Origin: Chloroflexota bacterium
GTDB lineage: Bacteria > Chloroflexota > Ktedonobacteria > Ktedonobacterales > Ktedonobacteraceae
DNA: 11,233 nucleotides
Direction of reading: 5' to 3'
Assembly: GCA_027316975.1 (NCBI GenBank)
Contig: DAHVFL010000115.1
Coordinates: forward strand, 1 to 11,233
Position 1 is the first letter of the stretch. The number at the start of each line of letters is the position of its first letter. The position numbers and the translations under genes were made by a program. Of this stretch, positions 5,053-11,233 are shown one piece after another. The notes below the pieces were generated by a model that did not search any database, was not told the DNA's origin, and saw nothing but the letters and a program-made list of their open reading frames with translations.

Positions 5053-6596
5053 TAGCGCGTATGGTTTCCGCGGGAGTTTCCAGGAGCTTCCCACAACCAG
5101 CGCAGGGCATTCAGGCGCGACGGAGGCGGCGCAACGTAGCGCGGACGTCTTACGGCTGGCGCTCTTGATGCCGCTATCGTTCCTCCATCAACAGTGCCCT
5201 GCTCAACATCGTTCAGTAAATCAAGGAAGGTGTTCACGCTCTGCGCTACCCCTTCAACCATTAAATACCCCGCGGGTTTCACAGCGTCTCCCACCAGGTA
5301 CAATCCCTGCATGCGTGTGCGAGGCGTCAGGTCTTCGCCCTGCGCGATGCGATTGACGGGCCATTCCCCACGATACGCGCTCATTGTAAGGATGCGGCAG
5401 TGCGTATCAAAGCTTTCCCCGAAAAGCATATGGAGATCAGCCAGCGCCAGCGCCTTCTCCTGCTCAACATTATTGCTCTGCATCACCTGGTGGCTGATGA
5501 GCAGGTGTTTGCCGGGAGGAGCCAGTCGCGGGTCGCTATTGGTGGGCTGCACCATACCTGCAATGCGTTGCGTGTCCAGGCAATACATGATGCCTTTATG
5601 CGGAATAAGCGAGACATCACTGAGTATGTGAACCTTCAAACCAATCGCCTCGTGGATTTCTGTAGGGACGCGATTCATCGCGTCCGCTCCCTCCACGTCC
5701 TCCTTCGCGGGCAAAGGAGTGGACGCGATGAATCGCATCCCTACACTACCAGGTTGTTTCAAAACGTCGGCCTGGGTGATGCGTTGATTGTTCAACAGGG
5801 CATCGGTAGCCCGCGGCCCCAGGTCGCTTACAATCAAGGGCGCGCGAATAATCGTCTCTTCCCCGCTGACCTTGTTGCGAACGCGCACACCTGTCACGTT
5901 GGTATCGTCATGCAGGATTTGCTGCGCGTCACAGAGCAGGCGCACTTCCGCGCCCTGTTCAGTGATTGCGCGTTGCAGTTCAGCAGTAAGCGCGCCACAG
6001 CCTCCCTGCACAATACCGGGCGCGCCGAAGCGAAACATATTTTTTGTGGTGCGAATAACCTCATCTGTACTGACCTGGTGGAGGTCGAGACTGAGCGCGA
6101 AACGCGAGATACGCTCAAAGAAGGCTCGCAGTTCGGGATTGCGCTGCACATGAATGTGGCGCGCCAGCCATTGATCGAAAGGCATATCGCGTTCGCTCGC
6201 GGGCAAACGATGGAAGAACATCAGGTAGCCCACGCGCGCGAACCAGAAGAACTGGCGCGGCCCAAAGACTTTGAGTGTTCCCAGAATGCTACGCGAGCGA
6301 ATTTGTTTGCCGTGGACGTGAAAGGACGCGAAGACATCCGCGTCGAAAAAATGATGTGGCACGCGCAGGCGGCGCAGCATACGAGCCAGCACACCGCTAC
6401 TGCCAAAGGGAATCATGTGGACAGCGCCTGTACTGACCTGGACACCCTGGAATGTTTTAGCGGTGAATCGCCCACCGCAGTGAGGTAATCGCTCTATTAC
6501 AATAACACGCATGCCACGTTGCAGCAATTGCGCGGCGCTGAGCATCCCGCCCAATCCCGCGCCGATGATGATAGCGTCGTAGTCGTTTTCGCGCAT
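5052..6596 (-). CDS. FAD-dependent oxidoreductase, phytoene-desaturase (CrtI-like) superfamily
   Basis: The protein is 514 aa from ATG at 6596; the open frame continues to a TTG at 6626 but those codons lie in a palindrome. The N-terminus is a Rossmann FAD-binding motif, DAIIIGAGLGGMLSAAQLL with GAGLGG at 12-17, then VIVIERLPHCGGRF. The C-terminal FAD signature TRMQGLYLVGDAVKPAGY is around 426-444 (Gly436-Asp437). The layout and length match CrtI/CrtO-type flavoproteins that oxidise or isomerise carotenoids and other polyenes, but the substrate cannot be read from sequence and no carotenoid genes are nearby. Residues about 284-312 are encoded by an inserted pair of REP-like repeats (5661-5745). 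If the insert is tolerated it forms a surface loop; otherwise the enzyme may be impaired. A 50-residue Pro/Arg-rich tail follows the last motif. It follows the FHA gene on the same strand with a 57-base gap filled by a long palindrome; the ribosome site (GGGA) is weak. Confidence 0.85.
   Translation of the reverse strand: MRENDYDAIIIGAGLGGMLSAAQLLQRGMRVIVIERLPHCGGRFTAKTFQGVQVSTGAVHMIPFGSSGVLARMLRRLRVPHHFFDADVFASFHVHGKQIRSRSILGTLKVFGPRQFFWFARVGYLMFFHRLPASERDMPFDQWLARHIHVQRNPELRAFFERISRFALSLDLHQVSTDEVIRTTKNMFRFGAPGIVQGGCGALTAELQRAITEQGAEVRLLCDAQQILHDDTNVTGVRVRNKVSGEETIIRAPLIVSDLGPRATDALLNNQRITQADVLKQPGSVGMRFIASTPLPAKEDVEGADAMNRVPTEIHEAIGLKVHILSDVSLIPHKGIMYCLDTQRIAGMVQPTNSDPRLAPPGKHLLISHQVMQSNNVEQEKALALADLHMLFGESFDTHCRILTMSAYRGEWPVNRIAQGEDLTPRTRMQGLYLVGDAVKPAGYLMVEGVAQSVNTFLDLLNDVEQGTVDGGTIAASRAPAVRRPRYVAPPPSRLNALRWLWEAPGNSRGNHTR
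5661..5745. repeat. Inverted pair of REP-like hairpins inside the oxidoreductase gene
   Basis: A 25-base arm (5661-5685) is repeated inverted at 5721-5745 with one mismatch, around a 35-base spacer. Each arm begins, read from its outside, with TGTAGG and then forms its own hairpin: GGACGCGAT-TC-ATCGCGTCC on the left, one mismatch on the right. A GTAG tetranucleotide in front of a short palindrome is the hallmark of REP units mobilised by RAYT transposases, and two facing units form a BIME. The unit is read through in frame by the host gene. Confidence 0.8.
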
Positions 6597-6607
6597 GAAT
6601 GTCCCAG

Positions 6608-6658
6608 GATAGGTAAGACAGGGCAAGAGGCGTCGCCTCTTGCCCTGTCTTACCTATC
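6608..6658. repeat. 51-bp near-perfect palindrome over the FHA gene stop codon
   Basis: Two perfect 25-base arms (6608-6632 and 6634-6658) flank a single central base at 6633. The arms begin GATAGGTAAGACAGGGCAAG. It contains the FHA stop codon (6654-6656) and fills the gap to the oxidoreductase start at 6596. In RNA it would fold into a very stable hairpin. No T-run follows on the minus strand, so it is better seen as a palindromic repeat or RNA-processing/attenuation hairpin than a standard terminator. Confidence 0.85.
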
Positions 6659-8045
6659 TGTCTTCTCCGACCAGGCCACGCAGCAGGCTGGTACATTCGG
6701 CCAACGTGCTGAGTACGTTCTGGTGAATCTGGAAGACCTTGTTCAACTCGCGAGCCTTGCGAGCCAGTTTAATGACATACTCGATGTCACGCGGGTTGTT
6801 CATCACGTCCTCCATCAACTGGAGTAGCTCTGACCATGCCAGTTGTTCGCGTGTGCGCGCAACGTCAGCAATGGTTTTATCCATACGATCGGAGACGGAA
6901 CGCACTCCTGCGCGAAGCTGACCAGTCGTGTGCTGGATATCGGCCTCGTGGTTGCGCATAGCCTCTTGCGTCGTATTTAACTGCTCCTGTAAAGAGGCGA
7001 CCTGACCATCGAGAGCCGCCAGGGCAGCAGTCAACGGAGCCACGTCGGGCAAAGAGGGCTGCGGCAGGCTGGTCAAGCGACTGAAGGTGACTCCTGAACT
7101 GGTCTCCAACGGCCCGGAAGGTACCTGAGCTGGCGCTTGCCAGACATCATCTGGAATGCTCTTTTGGCTGGTAGCCGGCGGGCTAACGGTCTCGGCAGCG
7201 GCTGGTTCCGGAACCGGCGGGGGCGGGGGCGCAACCAAAACGGGCGCGGGCGTCACAGGCACATTATCCTGTTGCGGTGAGGTCTGCTGCACGTTACTGC
7301 CTCCATTCATAGAGCGCGTGCCATATTCATCGTCGGAAGAAGCGGTTAAGTTCGGATCATCCTGTGTGCGGAAAGTCATATCCGCCATCATTGGCGGGCT
7401 GACAGCCATCGTCGGCATACTCTCAATGTCAACGCTCGATGACGATGAGTGCGCCGTCTGGAAGACCAGTTCATGTTCTCCAATGCCGATATGATCTCCA
7501 TTTTGAAGAGGGCGCATAGAGGATTCGTCCAGTTGTTGAGAGTTGACGAAAGTACCATTGGCGCTGCGCTCGTCACGAATGGAATACTGCCCGTTCTCGA
7601 AAAGAATTGTAGCATGACGGCGCGAGGTCAGCTTATCTTTCGAGAGCAGGATATCGCTGTTGGGCGCGCGGCCTATGCTCATCTCGAACTTGTCCAGCAC
7701 GTAGTCATGTAAGACCTCGTTGGTATCAGCTCGCAGAATGAGATGGGCCGGCTCCTCAATCTTGTTCATCACGGCAGGGGCTGCCTGGGACGCCAGAGCC
7801 GCCGCGCCTGGCCGCATCGTGGCCGCTTCTGCCGGGTCGGCAGCGATGGTAAGCAGGTCTGGATTGCTCCAGACATTCTCTGGTGCCGCTGGCGGAACCC
7901 ACTCTGTCGGCGCGGGCACTGTTGGCTCAATCATAGCGGCTGCAGCCTGCGGTGAGGGAGTTGATGTTTGCAGGCGGTTACCGCAGTTCAAACAAAAATT
8001 GTCCCCCGGCCTTGTTTCGGCGCTGCAAAAGGGGCATTTGTCCAT
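6654..8045 (-). CDS. Zinc-ribbon, FHA and coiled-coil signalling protein
   Basis: The protein is 463 aa from ATG at 8045, which has GGGAGG upstream; the open frame extends to a TTG at 8078, but the ribosome site lies inside that extension. Residues 4-22 are a four-cysteine zinc ribbon (CPFC, then CLNCG). After a Pro/Ala linker, residues 101-196 are an FHA domain with the phosphothreonine-binding landmarks: GR at 125-126, SRRH at 141-144, NGTFVN at 163-168. A second Pro/Ser-rich linker spans about 200-330, and residues 335-455 form a coiled coil (ALDGQVASLQEQLNTTQEAM and on). FHA domains bind phosphothreonine proteins, so a Ser/Thr kinase partner is likely elsewhere; none is in the window. No membrane segment, so probably cytoplasmic. 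The stop lies inside the 51-bp palindrome. Confidence 0.9.
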   Translation of the reverse strand: MDKCPFCSAETRPGDNFCLNCGNRLQTSTPSPQAAAAMIEPTVPAPTEWVPPAAPENVWSNPDLLTIAADPAEAATMRPGAAALASQAAPAVMNKIEEPAHLILRADTNEVLHDYVLDKFEMSIGRAPNSDILLSKDKLTSRRHATILFENGQYSIRDERSANGTFVNSQQLDESSMRPLQNGDHIGIGEHELVFQTAHSSSSSVDIESMPTMAVSPPMMADMTFRTQDDPNLTASSDDEYGTRSMNGGSNVQQTSPQQDNVPVTPAPVLVAPPPPPVPEPAAAETVSPPATSQKSIPDDVWQAPAQVPSGPLETSSGVTFSRLTSLPQPSLPDVAPLTAALAALDGQVASLQEQLNTTQEAMRNHEADIQHTTGQLRAGVRSVSDRMDKTIADVARTREQLAWSELLQLMEDVMNNPRDIEYVIKLARKARELNKVFQIHQNVLSTLAECTSLLRGLVGEDR

Positions 8046-8108
8046 TGTCGATGTTCCTCCCTTTGTTGGAATGTTCAACTAATATGGAATTACATGAAAC
8101 TTGCGCTC

Positions 8109-8114
8109 ATTATA
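8109..8114 (-). promoter_or_regulatory. Extended -10 promoter of the FHA gene
   Basis: The minus strand reads TGTTATAAT, a perfect TATAAT with the TG extended element; a -35 at 17-base spacing is poor (CGACGC). Transcription would begin near 8102, leaving a leader of about 57 bases before the ATG at 8045. Confidence 0.5.
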
Positions 8115-8215
8115 ACAGACTTCAACGTCAAGCGTCGAGTGGCACAGACGAGGAGCGCAGGTTTTTAGAATAATCGCTCCATGCCACCAACTGAACGACG
8201 GATCATATTCCGTCT

Positions 8216-8344
8216 CTATGAGTATATAAACCAGGAAATCACGAAGAGTAGCACGATGAATCCCAGGAATAATCAGCAGTGTCCGCGTATGAGCAGGGCC
8301 AGCATACTCAGAAACAGCAGTAGTACTATGGTAATCGCAATCAT
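8216..8344 (-). pseudogene. Small two-span membrane ORF interrupted by an in-frame TGA
   Basis: From ATG at 8344, with GGAG five bases upstream, a hydrophobic peptide of 23 residues (MIAITIVLLLFLSML, ending LIRGHC) stops at TGA 8273-8275. The same frame then continues for 18 codons with another hydrophobic helix (LFLGFIVLLFVISWFIYS) to TAG at 8216-8218. Two membrane-like helices in one frame, split only by TGA next to a Cys codon, suggest a 42-residue membrane protein gene broken by a TGG or CGA to TGA change. The 23-residue peptide alone, or readthrough, is possible. No family is recognised. Confidence 0.45.
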
Positions 8345-8433
8345 GACAACTCCAGTACTCAGGATGTTTTTGCCGTGGCATCACCCTGCCCGCCAATGCC
8401 CGGCGACCCCCCGCCTGTGGATCGATCTATCCC

Positions 8434-9183
8434 CTATGAAGCAGGAATCCAGGTCACATTTGATTGCAAGGCGTTAAACGTCTGTTGCAGGTATTCTACG
8501 CTTCTACGAGCAGACAACACAATATTGGTCGTACCTTTCGCGCCGGAGCAGAGTTGCAGAGGCACCGGCGTCGGGCTGGCAGTCGCGTTTGGTGTACCCG
8601 TAGCCGATGCCGCCGCGCCACTCTTCTGTGTAGTTGAACTATTGGACACACTGCACTGGAAGGTGGCATTCTGTGATGTCAGCGGCGCCTCCGAAATCGT
8701 GATCGACGTATGATCTGGCAGCAAATACCCGATAAGAAAACTTCCGCCAAAAGTAGGATCGTGAACCGTCGCCTGCGCGCTTACCAGACAGGTGCTGCGT
8801 GGTAGATTCACAGGCAGAAAAACGGTAAAACCCAGATCTGCTTTGGCGACCTTCCAATTAGTAATAGTGGTTGGCGTTCCAGAACCAATCGTAGATGTGG
8901 GAGAGCTTCCCACCGTCGCAGTCGCGGTAACCGTCGCAGTCGATGTAGCGGTCGCGGTTGGAATTGCTCCTTCATCACGAAACAACAGGCTGGGCTTACC
9001 ACACCAGGCCAACTTCGCCAGTGGCACATCAGCCGGGAGCGTCGTTGGGCTTGCTTGCGAAGACGTAAAGGGATTCGAGCATGAAGCGAGCAGTATACCA
9101 GCCAGCAGCGCGCTCAACGCCAGGTAAGAAAAGGCATAACGAGACTGTCGCGTTCCACGAGACAGAAAACGGAATACAAACAT
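8434..9183 (-). CDS. Thr/Ala-rich lipoprotein, function unknown
   Basis: The protein is 249 aa from ATG at 9183, with GAGGAGGAG six bases upstream; the open frame reaches 9249 but without a ribosome site. Arg-rich residues 5-15 precede a hydrophobic signal peptide (18-34) and a lipobox LAS-Cys35, so the mature protein should be lipid-anchored on the outside of the membrane. Next come a Ser/Thr/Pro spacer and a low-complexity stretch TATATSTATVTATATV at 76-91, typical of surface-exposed linkers. A mainly beta-looking region with cysteines 132, 177 and 212 follows (LGFTVFLPVNLPRSTCLV, SFLIGYLLPDHTSITISEAP). A second Thr/Pro linker interrupts it near 185-208. No catalytic motif is recognised. 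It is divergent from dnaA. Confidence 0.8.
   Translation of the reverse strand: MFVFRFLSRGTRQSRYAFSYLALSALLAGILLASCSNPFTSSQASPTTLPADVPLAKLAWCGKPSLLFRDEGAIPTATATSTATVTATATVGSSPTSTIGSGTPTTITNWKVAKADLGFTVFLPVNLPRSTCLVSAQATVHDPTFGGSFLIGYLLPDHTSITISEAPLTSQNATFQCSVSNSSTTQKSGAAASATGTPNATASPTPVPLQLCSGAKGTTNIVLSARRSVEYLQQTFNALQSNVTWIPAS
8912..8942. repeat. 18-bp-period tandem repeat coding the Thr/Ala tract
   Basis: ACCGTCGCAGTCG is present at 8912-8924 and 8930-8942 and continues in weaker form to about 8956. It encodes the Thr-Ala-Thr-Val repeats of the lipoprotein and could vary in copy number. Confidence 0.5.
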
Positions 9184-9323
9184 AGAAAACTCCTCCTCAA
9201 AACACAGCCAGAAAGGTGTCTCCTTTGGGAAGCTCTGACAAGCGTCCAAACACCACCCTCTTTTTGACTAGTATATAGTAGTAATGAAAGCAAACCTGTG
9301 AAGTAGCTCTCAATTTTGCTACC

Positions 9324-9342
9324 AAAAAGGACTTTACAGTCC
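9324..9342 (-). terminator. Small intrinsic-terminator-like hairpin on the minus strand
   Basis: On the minus strand GGACT, GTAA and AGTCC form a 5-bp stem with a GNRA-type tetraloop, followed at once by TTTTT. It lies between the lipoprotein and dnaA and could stop minus-strand transcripts coming from the dnaA side, or act within a long lipoprotein leader. The stem is short. Confidence 0.35.
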
Positions 9343-9450
9343 GTGCATTTAGTGTTACCATTACGCACTGCAACCCAATTCTATCAGGATAGCTAGCTGT
9401 AATTAACCCGTTTTTAATGATATCCGTCGTTTAATTAGTGAACGACTTTC

Positions 9451-9474
9451 CCATAGAAATATGCCACGCTATGG
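9451..9474. promoter_or_regulatory. Inverted repeat upstream of dnaA
   Basis: CCATAG (9451-9456) faces CTATGG (9469-9474) across 12 bases, about 80 bases before the dnaA start. It may be an operator or a leader hairpin. No clear promoter hexamers are discernible nearby. Confidence 0.3.
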
Positions 9475-9553
9475 TATGGGCAATATGCTCCTACCAATAC
9501 AAACGCACGAACCTGCCAAACAGTACAGAATGTCGCCGAAGAGGTAACTGGGT

Positions 9554-11119
9554 GTGAATGCAAAACAAATCTGGCAAACAACCATAGAACGATTACAAAC
9601 GAAGGTCCAGCCGGCGGCTTTTACGACCTGGTTCCAGGGAACGGACGCCATCTCGTTCCAGGACGGAATCTTTATCGTGCGCGTGCCAACCACCTTCGCC
9701 AAAGCTCACCTGGAAGGCCGGTTTCTTGACCTGATTCGCTCAATCCTGGCTGAGGTCGCGGGAGGCCCGGTTGAAATCCGCTTCCTGGTATCAAAAGAGG
9801 TGCCCGAAGCGCGGGGTGAGGCGGCAGGCGAGGCCTCGCAAACCCAGCATAAACGCGGATATCGCATCCCGAAAAGCCGCCTTACCTCTCTCGAGCAGGA
9901 GAAATCGAAACTGGACGCCGCCTTTGTGGCGAATAACTCCGCCGCCGCGACTTCGACGCGGCCCGTCGCGCATCGTCGCTCTGAAAGAGAACCGGCGGCT
10001 GATGACGTAGAAACGGAATTCGAGGCGCAAACTCCACGCGACGATATCAAATATGCGCTGCCCGGCTTACTACCACTCAGTGGCGAGGGCATGTTAAATC
10101 CGCGCTATACCTTCAGCACCTTTATCATGGGCAAGTCGAATCAACTGGCGCACGCCGCATCGCTGGCAGTGGCCGAGAATCCCGGCAACGTCTACAACCC
10201 CCTGTTCTTCTATGGCGGCGTCGGACTGGGCAAGACCCACCTGCTGCACGCCATTGGACACATTGGCGAAGCCTCTGGCTTAAATGTGCTATACGTGACC
10301 TCGGAAAAGTTTACGAACGAAATCATCAACGCCATCCGCTATCAAAAAACCGAAGAATTTCGCGCTAAATATCGCCAGATAGATATTTTGATGGTCGATG
10401 ATATCCAGTTTATCGCGGGCAAAGAGTCAACCGAGGAAGAGTTTTTTCATACCTTCAATACCCTGCATAGCGCTAACAAGCAGATCGTAGTGACAAGCGA
10501 CCGCCCGCCCAGGGCCATTCACAGCCTGCAAGACCGCCTCCGCTCGCGCTTTGAATGGGGCTTGCTGGCGGATATCCAGCCGCCAGAGTACGAGCATCGC
10601 CTCGCTATCCTGCGCTCGAAGGCCGAATCGCTGCGTTTCGCCATCCCCCCCTCGGTCATCGAATACATCGCGCGGCCAGAATGCAACAGCGTGCGCGAAC
10701 TGGAAGGCGCACTCAATCGCGTGGTTGCCTACGCCACATTGCAAGATGCCGCCCTGACGGCTGGCCTCGCGGCGCAGGCGCTCGAACATATCTACAGCGA
10801 GAGCAGCAGAAAGCCCTCTTCGACCCTGACGACCTCCGAAATAGCGCAGGGCGTCTGCGCCTATTACAACATCGATATCGAACGCCTGCGCGGTAAACAG
10901 CGCGAACGCGAAGTCGTATGGCCGCGCCAGGTGGCGATGTACCTGATGCGCCAGGAAACCAGCGCCTCCCTCCTGCAAATCGGCGTCGAGCTGGGCGGGC
11001 GCGATCACACCACCATCATGCACGGCTGGGAAAAAGTACATGCCGAAATGACCAACAACGACCGCGTGCGCCATGAAGTAGCCGCCGTCCTGGAATCCCT
11101 GCAACGCGGCAAATCCTGA
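9554..11119 (+). CDS. dnaA: Chromosomal replication initiator protein DnaA
   Basis: The 521-aa start is GTG at 9554, with GAGG nine bases upstream, and the N-terminus matches DnaA domain I (IWQTTIERLQTKVQPAAFTTWF). The variable domain II linker runs about 80-180 and is Ala/Glu/Arg-rich. Domain III is an AAA+ ATPase: NPRYTFSTFIMGKSNQLAHA, Walker A GGVGLGKT (221-228), Walker B ILMVDDIQF (278-286), sensor I VVTSDRPP, arginine finger in RLRSRFEWG (328-336) and sensor II around SVRELEGAL (379-387). Domain IV carries the DnaA-box-binding signature GGRDHTTIMHGWEKV (481-495). All key residues are present, so the protein should bind and hydrolyse ATP and open the origin. dnaN does not follow within the 114 bases visible, and the left neighbour is a lipoprotein rather than rpmH, so this is not the classical dnaA neighbourhood. 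Confidence 0.97.
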   Translation: MNAKQIWQTTIERLQTKVQPAAFTTWFQGTDAISFQDGIFIVRVPTTFAKAHLEGRFLDLIRSILAEVAGGPVEIRFLVSKEVPEARGEAAGEASQTQHKRGYRIPKSRLTSLEQEKSKLDAAFVANNSAAATSTRPVAHRRSEREPAADDVETEFEAQTPRDDIKYALPGLLPLSGEGMLNPRYTFSTFIMGKSNQLAHAASLAVAENPGNVYNPLFFYGGVGLGKTHLLHAIGHIGEASGLNVLYVTSEKFTNEIINAIRYQKTEEFRAKYRQIDILMVDDIQFIAGKESTEEEFFHTFNTLHSANKQIVVTSDRPPRAIHSLQDRLRSRFEWGLLADIQPPEYEHRLAILRSKAESLRFAIPPSVIEYIARPECNSVRELEGALNRVVAYATLQDAALTAGLAAQALEHIYSESSRKPSSTLTTSEIAQGVCAYYNIDIERLRGKQREREVVWPRQVAMYLMRQETSASLLQIGVELGGRDHTTIMHGWEKVHAEMTNNDRVRHEVAAVLESLQRGKS

Positions 11120-11161
11120 CCACCTGCACCCCAGTCCCTCCCCACGAAAACCCCACATCTC

Positions 11162-11211
11162 GTAGGGACGCGGGTGGCTGAGTGGTCGGGTGGGAACCCT
11201 TGTGGGCGTCC
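11162..11211. repeat. REP-like unit downstream of dnaA
   Basis: It begins GTAGGGACGCG, identical over 11 bases to the start of the REP unit at 5662-5672. GGACGC (11166-11171) can pair with GCGTCC (11206-11211). The middle differs entirely from the unit in the oxidoreductase. It lies just after the dnaA stop, a usual place for REP sequences. Confidence 0.45.
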
Positions 11212-11233
11212 TCGTCCTCACCTCATGTTGGCA

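Larger units (their letters stand above)
9184..9553. other. Divergent lipoprotein-dnaA intergenic region
   Basis: The 370 bases contain an AT-rich patch (about 9380-9440), the minus-strand hairpin at 9324-9342, the dyad at 9451-9474, the palindrome AGCTAGCT near 9391, and a possible lipoprotein -10 TATACT on the minus strand (9270-9275) without a good -35. I searched by eye for TTATCCACA and close variants on both strands and found none within two mismatches. Confidence 0.5.

Noticed and set aside
5400..6488. Long plus-strand open frame (362 codons) opposite the oxidoreductase
   Set aside because: It is the antisense shadow of a clearly recognisable flavoprotein; it has no ribosome site, domains or sensible composition.
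8181..8477. Plus-strand frame of 98 codons between the FHA and lipoprotein genes
   Set aside because: It overlaps the end of the lipoprotein gene and the micro-membrane ORF, has no ribosome site and no protein-like pattern.
10427..11221. Minus-strand open frame (264 codons) opposite dnaA
   Set aside because: Antisense shadow of conserved DnaA domains III and IV; no independent support.

Overview
The window reads as a GC-rich bacterial chromosome, most plausibly a Chloroflexota of the Ktedonobacteria type. That assignment is an inference from three things: a bacterial DnaA, long Pro/Ala/Thr-rich linkers in the signalling proteins, and REP-like palindromes of the GTAGGGACGCG kind. No rRNA, tRNA or CRISPR array is visible.

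Left part (1-2570) looks like accessory DNA. A TnpB of the IS200/IS605 group runs off the left edge on the minus strand (start at 395). Upstream of it on the same strand is a tightly coupled three-gene operon (543-1926): a Cys-rich zinc-ribbon protein, an unrecognised 181-aa protein, and a single-span membrane protein that appears cut short near the TnpB element. Both gene junctions are 4-bp ATGA overlaps. The operon is preceded by a candidate promoter embedded in a nested inverted repeat and by a leader holding several micro-ORFs with Shine-Dalgarno sequences. Diverging from it is a 69-aa excisionase/MerR-type helix-turn-helix gene. The flanking DNA (about 2050-2960) is visibly AT-rich and full of dyads, including a strong hairpin at 2711-2757.

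Middle part (2995-8344). A 665-aa protein with a degenerate receiver domain, a long disordered linker and a C-terminal helical repeat domain is driven by a good sigma-70-type promoter. It converges on a FAD-dependent oxidoreductase of the phytoene-desaturase superfamily, which follows a zinc-ribbon/FHA/coiled-coil protein on the minus strand. The oxidoreductase carries an 85-bp inverted pair of REP-like hairpins inside its reading frame. A 51-bp near-perfect palindrome covers the stop codon of the FHA gene. Upstream of the FHA gene is a tiny two-span membrane ORF interrupted by an in-frame TGA.

Right part (8434-11233). A Thr/Ala-rich lipoprotein on the minus strand diverges from dnaA (GTG start at 9554) across a 370-bp intergenic region. 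No near-consensus DnaA box is visible on either side of dnaA. A further REP-like unit lies just downstream of it.

The best candidates for something new are the in-frame REP pair in the oxidoreductase, the interrupted micro-membrane gene, the pseudo-receiver/helical-repeat protein, and the promoter-overlapping nested dyad in the accessory region.
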